Under the pieces are notes generated by a model. It worked only from the letters and a program-made list of their open reading frames with translations, was not told the origin of the DNA and searched no databases. A stretch of 64,000 nucleotides of DNA from Hyphomicrobiaceae bacterium. GTDB lineage: Bacteria; Pseudomonadota; Alphaproteobacteria; Rhizobiales; Methyloligellaceae. The stretch covers positions 1,488,001-1,552,000 of the forward strand of contig JACKJS010000001.1 in the NCBI GenBank assembly GCA_020637815.1, in the 5' to 3' direction. Both the position numbers and the translations under genes were made by a program. Of the stretch, positions 17,587 to 26,700 are shown piece by piece; position 1 is the first letter of the stretch; each line of letters begins with the position of its first letter.

Positions 17587-18276
17587 ATGCCTGAAATCGA
17601 TCTCGGCGTTACGCCGCTTAGGGAACTGAACGGGGCGCTGCACAAGCTCCCCAAAGATACAAATGAAACGCATTGGGTCATCGAGAATCCGGCTGGCGGA
17701 CATGCGATCGCTGCTGGGCTCGACGCTCCGCTGACAGTCGATATCAACGGACCTGTTGGGTATTACTGCGCCGGCATGAACAAGCTCGCGACGGTGCAAA
17801 TCCACGGCAGCGCCGGCGTGGGCGTGGCCGAGAACATGATGAGCGGCTTCGTGCATGTCAGCGGGGACGCCAGCCAAGCGGCTGGCGCGACTGGCCGCGG
17901 TGGCCTGCTGCGCATCGACGGCAATGCCTCGTCACGTTGCGGCATCTCCATGAAGGGGATCGACATCGTGGTGAAGGGTTCTGTCGGCCATATGAGTGCG
18001 TTCATGGCCCAAGCCGGAAACCTCGTGGTGTTCGGCGACGCGGGCGATGCGCTCGGCGACTCCATCTATGAAGCCCGCCTCTTCGTGCGGGGCAACATCA
18101 AGAGCCTCGGTGCCGACTGCATCGAGAAGGAGATGCGCGACGAGCACAAAGCCGCCGTGCACGACATCCTGACCAGGGCCGGCGTCAACGGCCAAATCGA
18201 TCCCAGCGAGTTCAAGCGCTACGGGTCGGCACGGAAACTCTACAACTTCAACGTCGATCACGCGGGAGAGTACTAA
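17587..18276 (+). CDS. mgsB: N-methylglutamate synthase subunit B (GXGXG domain)
   Basis: Protein of 229 residues equal to the C-terminal GXGXG beta-helix domain of glutamate synthase (GlxC-like). Repeating glycine-rich turns are visible, for example INGPVGYYCAGMN, GATGRGGLLRIDG, KGSVGHMSAFMAQAGNLVVFGD. It has a structural role, linking the amidotransferase and FMN subunits. The true start is the ATG at 17587; the frame is open upstream only through overlap with mgsA. The stop codon overlaps the mgsC start by one base (TAATG), showing translational coupling and a 1:1 complex. Confidence 0.92.
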   Translation: MPEIDLGVTPLRELNGALHKLPKDTNETHWVIENPAGGHAIAAGLDAPLTVDINGPVGYYCAGMNKLATVQIHGSAGVGVAENMMSGFVHVSGDASQAAGATGRGGLLRIDGNASSRCGISMKGIDIVVKGSVGHMSAFMAQAGNLVVFGDAGDALGDSIYEARLFVRGNIKSLGADCIEKEMRDEHKAAVHDILTRAGVNGQIDPSEFKRYGSARKLYNFNVDHAGEY

Positions 18277-19601
18277 TGGACGCAACACCGATAACGACAC
18301 CGCGCAAGTCCGCGACGTTCGACGACTACACGCTTTCGGAAATCCGGCGGGCGGCGGCGAGCGGCATTTACGACATCCGTGGCGGCGGCGCGAAGCGCAA
18401 GCTGCCGAACTTCGACGACTTGCTCTTTCTCGGTGCCTCGATGAGCCGCTATCCGCTCGAAGGCTACCGCGAGAAATGCTCGACGGATGTCTGGCTCGGA
18501 ACGCGCTTCGCAGAGAAGCCGATCCATCTCAAAATCCCCGTCACGATTGCAGGCATGAGCTTCGGCTCCCTCTCCGCCCAAGCGAAAGAGTCGCTCGGAC
18601 GCGGCGCCAGCAAGATGGGAACCTCGACGACCACCGGTGACGGTGGCATGACCGAGGAAGAGCGCGGACACTCGTCCATCCTCGTCTATCAGTTGCTGCC
18701 CTCGCGCTATGGCATGAACCCGGACGATTTGCGCCGGGCCGACGCGATCGAGGTGGTCATCGGACAGGGTGCCAAGCCCGGCGGTGGCGGCATGCTGCTC
18801 GGTCAGAAGATTTCCGACCGCGTGGCCCACATGCGGACCTTGCCCAAGGGCATCGACCAACGCTCCGCCTGCCGCCATCCCGACTGGACCGGTCCCGACG
18901 ATCTTGAGATCAAGATTCAGGAGCTGCGTGAGATCACCGACTGGCAGAAGCCCATCTATATTAAAGTGGGTGCCTCCCGTCCGTACTACGACACGGCTCT
19001 CGCCGTGAAGTCGGGCGCGGATGTGGTGGTTCTCGATGGCATGCAGGGCGGCACCGCCGCGACGCAAGAGGTGTTCATCGAGCATATCGGCCTGCCGCTT
19101 CTCAGCGCGATCCGCCCGGCCGTTCAGGCCCTGCAGGACCTCGGCATGCACCGCAAGGTTCAGCTGATCGTCTCCGGCGGCATCCGGACCGGCGCGGACG
19201 TGGCCAAAGCCCTCGCTCTCGGTGCCGACGCAGTCGCGATCGGTACGGGCGCCCTTGCCGCCATCGGCGACAACGACCCGGCTCTTGAGGAAGAGTATCG
19301 CAAGCTCGGAACCACGGCCGGCGCCTATGACGATTGGCACGAGGGCAAGTGCCCGGCGGGTATCAACACCCAGAATCCGGAGCTCTCCGTCCGTCTCGAC
19401 CCGGAGCTCGGTGGACGCCGTCTGGCCAACTACCTGGCCGTCTTGACGCTTGAAGCCCAGACCATCGCGCGGGCCTGCGGCAAGAGCCATGTGCACAACC
19501 TCGAGCCCGAGGATCTCGTGGCTCTCACCGTCGAGGCCGCAGCCATGGCTCAGGTGCCGCTGGCAGGCACGCAATGGGTCCCAGGCCTGACCGGCGCATA
19601 A
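18276..19601 (+). CDS. mgsC: N-methylglutamate synthase subunit C (FMN glutamate-synthase domain)
   Basis: FMN-binding TIM-barrel protein of 441 residues, like GlxD and the central/FMN part of glutamate synthase. Visible are ITAGMSFGSLSA-type strand (as IAGMSFGSLSAQAKE), PGGGGMLLGQKI, YIKVGASRPY, VVLDGMQGGTAATQE and the phosphate-binding SGGIRTGADVAKALALGADAVAIGTGAL. In glutamate synthase a [3Fe-4S] cluster uses three cysteines after this point; here only Cys359 (KCPAGI) remains, with Trp354 and Ala348 at the other two places. Electrons may therefore reach FMN by a different route. It is coupled to mgsB and lies 61 bp before gmaS, with a hairpin between them. Confidence 0.9.
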   Translation: MDATPITTPRKSATFDDYTLSEIRRAAASGIYDIRGGGAKRKLPNFDDLLFLGASMSRYPLEGYREKCSTDVWLGTRFAEKPIHLKIPVTIAGMSFGSLSAQAKESLGRGASKMGTSTTTGDGGMTEEERGHSSILVYQLLPSRYGMNPDDLRRADAIEVVIGQGAKPGGGGMLLGQKISDRVAHMRTLPKGIDQRSACRHPDWTGPDDLEIKIQELREITDWQKPIYIKVGASRPYYDTALAVKSGADVVVLDGMQGGTAATQEVFIEHIGLPLLSAIRPAVQALQDLGMHRKVQLIVSGGIRTGADVAKALALGADAVAIGTGALAAIGDNDPALEEEYRKLGTTAGAYDDWHEGKCPAGINTQNPELSVRLDPELGGRRLANYLAVLTLEAQTIARACGKSHVHNLEPEDLVALTVEAAAMAQVPLAGTQWVPGLTGA

Positions 19602-19616
19602 ATTTGTTGAACATAT

Positions 19617-19649
19617 CGAGGCTCGCAATCGCGGGCCTCGTTTCATTTT
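19617..19649 (+). terminator. Intra-operon hairpin between mgsC and gmaS
   Basis: A 10-bp stem with one G-T pair (CGAGGCTCGC / GCGGGCCTCG, loop AATC) is followed by TTTCATTTT, then at once by the gmaS ribosome-binding site. It has the form of a rho-independent terminator. In the middle of an operon it may work as a partial terminator or as an mRNA processing site that sets gmaS level apart from mgsABC. Confidence 0.65.
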
Positions 19650-19662
19650 GAAGGGGAGTAAA

Positions 19663-20967
19663 ATGGCGATTGATCTTGCAGCTGAGGCCCGCGATCGGGG
19701 CATCAAGTATTTTTTGATTTCGTTTGTCGATTTGTTCGGAACATTGCGCGCGAAACTGGCGCCCGCCAGCGCCATTGCCGACATGGCCGAGGACGGCGCG
19801 GGCTTCGCAGGCTTTGCGAGTTGGCTCGACATGACGCCGGCCGATCCCGACATGCTGGCGATACCCGATCCCGAAAGCCTTATTCAACTTCCGTGGAAGC
19901 CCGAAGTGGGCTGGCTCGCGGCGGACCCTTACATGCACGGCAAGCCCGTGGAACAGGCACCGCGTAACGCGCTCAAGCGGATGCTGAAGAAAGCAGAGGA
20001 TATGGGGTACAGCCTGAAGAGCGGCGTGGAATGCGAATACTTCCTCGTGAGCGCGGACGGCGAAGCCTTGAGCGATCCAGCCGATACACAGTCCAAGCCT
20101 TGCTACGACCAGTCTGCTTTGATGCGCCGCTACGACGTCGTCAAAGAGATCTGCGACAGCATGATCGAACTCGGCTGGGGGCCGTATCAGAACGACCACG
20201 AGGACGCCAACGGTCAGTTCGAAATGAACTGGGGATTCGACGACGCACTCAAGACGGCCGACCGTATGGTCTTTTTCAAATACATGACCAAGACCATCGC
20301 GGAAAACCACGGTCTTCGCGCCACCTTCATGCCAAAACCGTTCACCCATTTGACCGGAAACGGCTGCCACATGCACATTTCCATGTGGGAGGGCGATAAG
20401 AACGTTTTCGCCGATAAGAGCGACGGCTTGGGCTTGTCCAAGGACGCTTACCACTTTATCGGCGGCTTGATCGATCATGCCGACGCGATCTGTTCCATCA
20501 CGAACCCGACGGTGAACTCCTACAAGCGCATCAATGCACCGAGAACGACGTCGGGCGCCACGTGGTCGCCGAACACCGTGACCTATGCCGGCAACAACCG
20601 CACGCACATGATCCGCGTGCCGGGTGGCGGCCGCTTCGAGTTCCGTCTCGCAGACGGCGCCACGAACGCCTATCTGTTCCCGGCGGCCGTTTTCGCCGCC
20701 GGTCTCGACGGCATGGCGCAGAAGACCGATCCTGGGGCACCGCTCGAAATCGACATGTACGCCGACGGCCACAAACTGCCCGACGGCATGAAGAAGCTGC
20801 CTCTCAATCTGCTCGACGCACTTCGGGCCACGAATGACTCGGCGATGCTCCGGCGTGAGCTTGGCGACGAACTCGTGGACGCGTACGTCAAGTTGAAGAT
20901 GTCGAACTGGAACGACTTTTCGCGTCACCTGACGAGTTGGGAACGGGCAGAAACGCTCGACTGCTAG
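19663..20967 (+). CDS. gmaS: Gamma-glutamylmethylamide synthetase (glutamine synthetase type III-like)
   Basis: Glutamine-synthetase superfamily enzyme of 434 residues, GlnT/GmaS type, which ligates methylamine to glutamate with ATP. Typical motifs: FLISFVDLFGTLR at the start, VECEYFL and NGQFEMNW (metal-binding glutamates), GNGCHMHIS (catalytic histidine loop), and NNRTHMIRVPGGGRFEFRLADGATNAYL near the C-terminus. The ATG at 19663 follows AAGGGGAG. Its place after mgsABC defines the NMG pathway and favours GmaS over an ordinary glutamine synthetase. The first step of methylamine use occurs here, in the cytoplasm. Confidence 0.9.
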   Translation: MAIDLAAEARDRGIKYFLISFVDLFGTLRAKLAPASAIADMAEDGAGFAGFASWLDMTPADPDMLAIPDPESLIQLPWKPEVGWLAADPYMHGKPVEQAPRNALKRMLKKAEDMGYSLKSGVECEYFLVSADGEALSDPADTQSKPCYDQSALMRRYDVVKEICDSMIELGWGPYQNDHEDANGQFEMNWGFDDALKTADRMVFFKYMTKTIAENHGLRATFMPKPFTHLTGNGCHMHISMWEGDKNVFADKSDGLGLSKDAYHFIGGLIDHADAICSITNPTVNSYKRINAPRTTSGATWSPNTVTYAGNNRTHMIRVPGGGRFEFRLADGATNAYLFPAAVFAAGLDGMAQKTDPGAPLEIDMYADGHKLPDGMKKLPLNLLDALRATNDSAMLRRELGDELVDAYVKLKMSNWNDFSRHLTSWERAETLDC

Positions 20968-21467
20968 TGGCAGAAGCTTCCGAACTTCTGATCCGCGATC
21001 CGGACACAAGAGATGAGGCGGCCTGGCGCCGCCTCTGGTCCGGGTACGTGGATTTTTACAACGCGGACGTGCACGAAGTCGTAACCGCGCGGACGTGGGA
21101 ACGAATTCTCGACCCCGACATTCCAGTACTTGCAAGACTCGCTGAGCGGAGTGGATCGGTGCTGGGCTTCACGGTGTCGGTTCTTCACCCCTCGACGTGG
21201 ACGATACAACCGACCTGCTACCTGGAAGACCTCTTTGTAGCGCCGGAGGCGCGCGGACACGGCATTGGCCGTACACTTATCGATGACCTCCTTTCAATCG
21301 CGGACCACAAAGGCTGGGAGCGGCTGTACTGGCATACGCAGGCCACGAACCAGAAGGCGCGGCAACTTTACGACCGCTACGCCGAAGCGGACGGCTTTGT
21401 GCGCTACCGTCTTTCTACCCGCGGATATGCACAAAGGGGTAACAACGAGCGCTCTCCTATCGGCTAG
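20967..21467 (+). CDS. GNAT-family N-acetyltransferase
   Basis: Acetyltransferase of about 166 residues. The acetyl-CoA loop is seen in LEDLFVAPEARGHGIGRTLIDDLL, followed by WYWHTQ-type strand (here LYWHTQATNQKARQLYDRYA). The start is GTG at 20967, whose first base is the last base of the gmaS stop codon (TAGTG), so it is coupled to gmaS. The substrate is unknown; the gene order suggests detoxifying or modifying an amine, such as a methylated amine or amino acid in the pathway, but that is only inference. It ends before the GntR regulator, with a hairpin (TGCCGCC-GAAT-GGCGGCA, 21488-21505) in between. Confidence 0.82.
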   Translation: MAEASELLIRDPDTRDEAAWRRLWSGYVDFYNADVHEVVTARTWERILDPDIPVLARLAERSGSVLGFTVSVLHPSTWTIQPTCYLEDLFVAPEARGHGIGRTLIDDLLSIADHKGWERLYWHTQATNQKARQLYDRYAEADGFVRYRLSTRGYAQRGNNERSPIG

Positions 21468-21521
21468 ACTCAGCACAAAGATCAGCCTGCCGCCGAATGG
21501 CGGCAACGAGGAGATGCCACC

Positions 21522-22250
21522 GTGAACCCGTATCAAACCAACCCGCCCGAAACCCCCGCTTCCCACGAGACGAAGCGGATCTCCGGTGTCAAGATGATCT
21601 CGGCCTATTTGCAGCGGGCAATTGAGACGGGGGCGTACTCGGAAGGAGAACGGCTCCCGCCGGAACGCAAGCTCGCCGAGAATTTCAACACGGCGCGTTC
21701 GACGGTACGCCGCGCGCTCGACAAACTCGAGAAGGAAGGTCTCGTCTCACGCCGCCTCGGCAGCGGCACGTTCGTCGGGACGCTGTCCGACACGGCCAAG
21801 AAGCCCGTGGATTTCATCGGCGCGCTGAGCCCCTTGGAGCTCATCGATGCGCGTGTTGCCGTGGAGCCGTTTACGGCGCGCCTGGCCGCTCAACATGCGG
21901 ATGCGCAGACCATCGAAGCACTCGAAGCACTTTTGGCGAGTGTCGAGGTAACCGGCGACCAGGATGCCTTTGCCAAATGCGACGGAGAATTTCATCTCCT
22001 CCTCGCCCGCGCCTCCGGCAATCCCTTCCTGATTCACGTTTTTCGGCAGATCAACCATGTCCGGCTGAACCCAAAATGGGGGGCGATCAAGGAAGACGTT
22101 CTGACACCCGAGGCGATCGCGGAATACAATCGTCAGCACCGTGCGATCTTGGACGCAATCGAGTTGCGCGATGCACTTCTCGCGCAAAAACGCATGATCG
22201 AGCATCTCGATCGTGCGCGTAGCGACCTGCTGAAGGTCCTGAAGCCTTAG
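21522..22250 (+). CDS. GntR-family regulator, FCD (FadR-type) domain
   Basis: Transcription regulator of 242 residues. The N-terminal winged helix is classical: RLPPERKLAENFNTARSTVRRALDKLEKEGLVSRRLGSGTFVG. The C-terminal FCD effector domain carries LLARASGNPFLIHV and the metal-binding histidine pattern of the family (HR and EH toward the end). The start is GTG at 21522, with GAGGAG nine bases upstream. It is on the same strand as gmaS and the acetyltransferase, and could repress or tune the NMG block. Its ligand is not evident. Confidence 0.88.
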   Translation: MNPYQTNPPETPASHETKRISGVKMISAYLQRAIETGAYSEGERLPPERKLAENFNTARSTVRRALDKLEKEGLVSRRLGSGTFVGTLSDTAKKPVDFIGALSPLELIDARVAVEPFTARLAAQHADAQTIEALEALLASVEVTGDQDAFAKCDGEFHLLLARASGNPFLIHVFRQINHVRLNPKWGAIKEDVLTPEAIAEYNRQHRAILDAIELRDALLAQKRMIEHLDRARSDLLKVLKP

Positions 22251-22658
22251 CTTCCTCCTCGTACAATATTCTCAAACACCGGCCCTCCATGGCGGCCTAT
22301 CCTTGGACGGGTGCCGCGCCAAGAATTGCCTGGCGCTGGGCTGGAAGCCCACCGACGACCGCCTGACGGGCGAGGGCCGTTCCTGCCCTGTGGGGTCCGC
22401 ATTAACGATGAAGCCCGGACAGGGCTGGCGTAGCGAACGCTCTACCTTTCAAATCCAGGTCATGAGGACTGGTCGGCCTGGTGCCCTTCCCGCTCTAACC
22501 GTAAATTGCAGGTGAAACGCCGGTGTAACCGGCGGATTGGGCCGCTCGACCTTTCGTCATCGTAATGTCTGGGGCGATGTGCCTGGGTTAGCATTGACAT
22601 GGATGCCCTGTGCCAATCTCAGAGCTCGATAGGAAGGCAATTGACCGACACGGGAGTC
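22251..22658. other. Intergenic stretch with a strong small hairpin
   Basis: About 400 bases without a convincing gene. A 70-codon open frame at 22303-22515 has no ribosome-binding site and no recognisable content. A perfect 7-bp stem with a 3-base loop (CGCCGGT-GTA-ACCGGCG) lies at 22518-22534, about 125 bases upstream of the efflux gene. It may be part of a leader or small RNA, but I recognise no known riboswitch. Confidence 0.35.
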
Positions 22659-23753
22659 ATGTTTTCTGACAAGCGCCGAACGGCGGCAAAGGGCCAGACC
22701 GCATTGGGCCTTTGTGTCGCCGCGTTGATCCTTGCCGCCACGCCGGGCACGGCCGAGCCAATCGCACCGGTCGAAACAGAAACCGTTCGCCAATCGCCCA
22801 TAATCCGGAAGCTCGAACTATCGGGCACGGTCTCGTCTCCACATGCCGCACAGATCTCCACCTCGGTCGAGGGCCTTGTCAGCGCGGTCCATTTCGACAG
22901 CGGCGCCTACGTCAAACAGGGCGATCTGCTGCTGGAGCTCGATCCGGAGCTCGAGGAGGCCGCCTACGAACAGGCCGAAGCGCAAGCCACGCAGGCCGCC
23001 GGCGAAGTCAAGGACGCCATCCGGCGCCTGCGCATCGCCGAAAGCCTCGCCAAGCGCAACTACGGGCCGCAGAACGAGGTAGAAGCCCGCGAAGCGGAAG
23101 TCGAGATCGACACCGCGACGCAAAGTAGCTATCGCGCCGAACAGAAACGGCGCGCTGTCGTTCTCGACCGCCACAAATTGCACGCGCCCTTTGAAGGCGT
23201 CATTTCAAAGCGCATGGTCGAAGTGGGCCAATGGGTCACGCCTGGGACGGCGGTGTTCGAACTCGTCGCCATGAAGAATTTCCGCGTCGATGTCCCCGTC
23301 CCGCAGGACTATTACGCGCGACTCCGCAGCGGCGCGGACGTGTCGATCGAAATCGACACCCTTCCGGGCGAGGACATCCCGGCCAAGATCGGCGCCCTGA
23401 TCCCCGTGAGCGACCCTGACGCCAGGACGTTCACGTTGCGCGTCCTGCCGACCCGCGACGGCATTCCCATCACACCCGGCATGTCCGCGCGCGTTCTCGT
23501 CGCCCTAGACACGGGCAGACGTGACGTAGTGGTCAGCCGCGACGCTCTGATCCGCTATCCGGACGGGCGCGTGACCGTGTGGGTCTTGAAGGAACAGGGC
23601 GAAAAGATCAGCGTCACCGAGCGCCGGGTTGAGATCGGCCTCGCATTCGACGGGCTGGTCCAGGTTCTGTCCGGCCTCGAGGAGGGTGAACGTGTCGTCG
23701 TTCGTGGGAACGAATCCCTGCGCGAAGGGCAAACCGTCCGGCTCGCGAGCTAG
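22659..23753 (+). CDS. RND efflux membrane-fusion protein
   Basis: Periplasmic adaptor of an RND pump, about 364 residues. The start has a signal sequence (GLCVAALILAATPGTAEP), then the lipoyl-like half motifs GLVSAVHFDSGAYVKQGDLLLELD and HAPFEGVISKRMVEVGQWVTPGT around an alpha-helical hairpin. The C-terminal part holds PITPGMSARVLV and the membrane-proximal domain. The start is uncertain: ATG at 22659 has its GGGAG too close, while TTG at 22641 is well placed after AGGAAGG; both keep the signal peptide. It is followed at 26 bp by the pump gene. No outer-membrane channel gene is nearby, so a shared TolC is probably used. Confidence 0.88.
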   Translation: MFSDKRRTAAKGQTALGLCVAALILAATPGTAEPIAPVETETVRQSPIIRKLELSGTVSSPHAAQISTSVEGLVSAVHFDSGAYVKQGDLLLELDPELEEAAYEQAEAQATQAAGEVKDAIRRLRIAESLAKRNYGPQNEVEAREAEVEIDTATQSSYRAEQKRRAVVLDRHKLHAPFEGVISKRMVEVGQWVTPGTAVFELVAMKNFRVDVPVPQDYYARLRSGADVSIEIDTLPGEDIPAKIGALIPVSDPDARTFTLRVLPTRDGIPITPGMSARVLVALDTGRRDVVVSRDALIRYPDGRVTVWVLKEQGEKISVTERRVEIGLAFDGLVQVLSGLEEGERVVVRGNESLREGQTVRLAS

Positions 23754-23779
23754 ATCGACGGGCGAGAGAGGGGCCCTTG

Positions 23780-26700
23780 ATGCTTGAGCGGATCGTCCAG
23801 CGCGGAACTCTTGTCACGGTCGCCACTCTTATCGTGTGCGTGCTTGGCATCGTCGCCGCCTTCCGCATCCCCGTGCAGATGATCCCCGACCTCGAAGTCC
23901 GCACGATCACCGTATTCACGCGCTGGCCGGGGGCGACCCCGCAGGATATCGAGAAAGAGATCATCATCGAGCAGGAGGAGTATCTCCGCTCGATTCCCAG
24001 CCTCGAACGGATCATCTCACGCTCATCCAGCGGCGAAGCGCGGATCGAGCTGGAATTTCCCTACAATATCGACCTCAACGAAACCCTCATCCGCATCAAC
24101 AACGCGCTGAGCCAAGTGCCCTCCTATCCGGAGGACGTGGACCAGCCGCGTGTCCGCGCAAGCTCCTTCAGCGCGAACTCGTTCATGTATTTCAGGGTGT
24201 CACCTCTGCCCGGCAATCCGCGCCATCTCAACATGGACATGATGCGCGACTTCATCGACGACCATGTGCGGGCACGCCTGGAGGGCGTCAAGGACGTCTC
24301 GGACGTGCGGCTCGGGGGCGGCGCGGAAAAGCAGATTCAGATCCTGTTCGATCCGGCGGCGCTGGCCGAGCGCAAGATTTCGCTGACCGATGTGCGCCGC
24401 GCGGTTGCCGCGCGCAATCGCGATACCTCGGGCGGCGAGATCGAGAGCGGCAAACGGCGCTACCTGCTGCGAACCATCGGGCGCTTCGACGACCCAGAGG
24501 ACCTCAAGGACCTCATTATCGCCCGGCGCGGCGACAACATCATCCGGCTCAAGGACGTGGCCGACGTGCGCCTCGGCCATTTCGAGATCTATACGCGCGC
24601 CTACGTCAACGATCGGCCGATTATCTTCCTGTCCATCCGCCGCGAGGCAGGCTCGAACGTCATCGCCATCAAACGGGACGTGATGAAGAAGGTCGAGGAG
24701 ATCAACCACGAGGTCCTGATCCCCGCCGGAATGGAGCTGGCGCGAACCGCGGACGACGTAACCTATGTCGAGGCGTCGATCCGCAATGTTTGGATCAATC
24801 TTACCATTGGCGCCGTGCTGGCGACGCTGGTGATGTTCCTGTTTCTGCGCTCGGCCAAAGCGACCGTGGTGGGCATCCTCGGAATCCCGATCTGTACTAT
24901 CGCCGCCTTTATCGGATTGCAGCTGACGGGGCGCACCATCAACGTGATCTCCTTGGCCGGCGTGGCGTTTGCCATCGGCATGACGCTCGACAACACCATT
25001 GTCGTGCTGGAGAGCATCGATCTGGAGCGGCGGCGCGGTCTCGGCCGCCTCAAGGGAGCCGTCGAGGGCGTCCGCAAGGTTTGGCCCGCAGTTCTTGCCT
25101 CGACGCTCACGACAGTCCTCGTATTCGTCCCCATCGTCTTTATTCAGGAGGAGGCCGGACAACTCTATTCGGACATCGCCATCGCGGTCTCTGCGTCCAT
25201 TCTCGCCTCGATGATCGTCGCGATCACGGTGGTGCCGACTGCGGCGGCACATTTCGATTTGACGCCGAGCAAGAACCTGACCGTCGACGCGGCCGACAGT
25301 GCCATCGTCAAGGGTGTGGGCTGGCTGATGGACACGGCCTTTAGGCGGGCGCTCTGCATTTTCGGTGTCGCGGGGGCGAGCGCCGCCATCATTCTGCTGC
25401 TGACGCCGCCGGCCGAATATCTGCCCGAAGGCGAGGAGCCGAAGATGTTCGCGCGTCTCAACGCGCCGCCCGGATACAATCTCCAAACGATGGAAGAGAT
25501 CGGCGAGGACCTTCAGGCATGGCTCATGCCCTTCGTGGAGGACGACCCCGCCAGTTTCCATCGCGGCGAGACCACCGTGCCCGCGCTGAAATATTTCTTC
25601 CTGATGATCGAGGCCGACGGCTTGCGCATCATCGCCGAAACGATCGATCCCGGCGACATCGACAACCTCATGGCGGTGATCTCCGAAAAGTACAAGACCT
25701 ATGCCGGCATGAGCGCGTTCGTTTCGCGCGGCTCGATCATCACCAGCAATGACGGCGGCACGCGCAGTGTCAGTCTCGACATTTCCGGGCCAAGCCTTGA
25801 GGAAGTCTATGCGGTGGCTGCCCGTGCCTATAGCCGCGCGGAAGAGATTTTCGACAGTCCCCGCATCCAAGCCGACCCGTCGACGCTGACCCTCTCTCAG
25901 CCCTTGCTCGAAGTACGGCCGAAATGGGACCGGGCGGCCGAACTCGGCATGACCTCGGATGATGTCGGTTTTACCGTTGCGGCGCTAACGGACGGCGCCT
26001 ACGTGGGCGAGTTCTTCCGCGACGACGAGAAGATCGACATCTACTTCTACAGCAAGGACGCGGAACGCACCGCACTCGATACGCTTTCTCAGATGCCGGT
26101 CTACACGCCGCAAGGAACGATCGTACCCCTGTCCTCGGTGGCCGACATCGAGGAGACGGTCGATACGAACACGATCCGCCGGATCGACGGACGGCGAACA
26201 GTGACGCTCAATATCATTCCACCGGAGAATGTCGCTCTCGAGACCGGCGTCGCGATGGTTCAGGAACAGCTCGTCAAGCATTTGCAGCAGTCCGGGGAGA
26301 TCCCCTACGAAGTCAGCATGACCATCTCCGGCGCGTCGGACCAGCTCGACGCGACGCGCGAGGCGCTATCCGGCAACTACCTCGTGGCCATAGTAATCAT
26401 CTATCTTCTGCTGGTCGCCATCTTCACCCATTGGGGCTACCCGCTTCTCATCATGACGACGATCCCGCTCGGCGTCGCCAGCGGCTTGGTCGGGCTCGCG
26501 TTGATGAATTGGGTCGGCGCACTTCTGCCGCGCCTCGGGATCGACCCAATCATTCAACCCTTCGACATGATCACCATGCTGGGCTTCCTCATTCTGATGG
26601 GCACGGTGGTGAACAATCCGATTCTCATCGTCGACCGTGCGCTATCGAATGTGCGAGAGGCTGGGCTCAATGCCAGAGAGGCCGTGATGGAGGCCGTCGC

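Noticed and set aside
18273..21135. Minus-strand open frames of 526 and 536 codons opposite mgsC and gmaS
   Set aside because: Both are shadows of conserved genes on the plus strand and show no homology signal.
22303..22515. 70-codon frame in the gap before the efflux genes
   Set aside because: No ribosome-binding site, no recognisable domain, and its composition looks random.
22501..22600. Possible cobalamin or SRP-type RNA near the hairpin before the efflux genes
   Set aside because: I compared with the conserved elements of the cobalamin riboswitch and SRP RNA by eye and did not find the required boxes.
24200..25870. Open frame of 556 codons on the minus strand opposite the RND permease
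   Set aside because: Shadow of the permease gene; Asp- and His-rich translation without domains.
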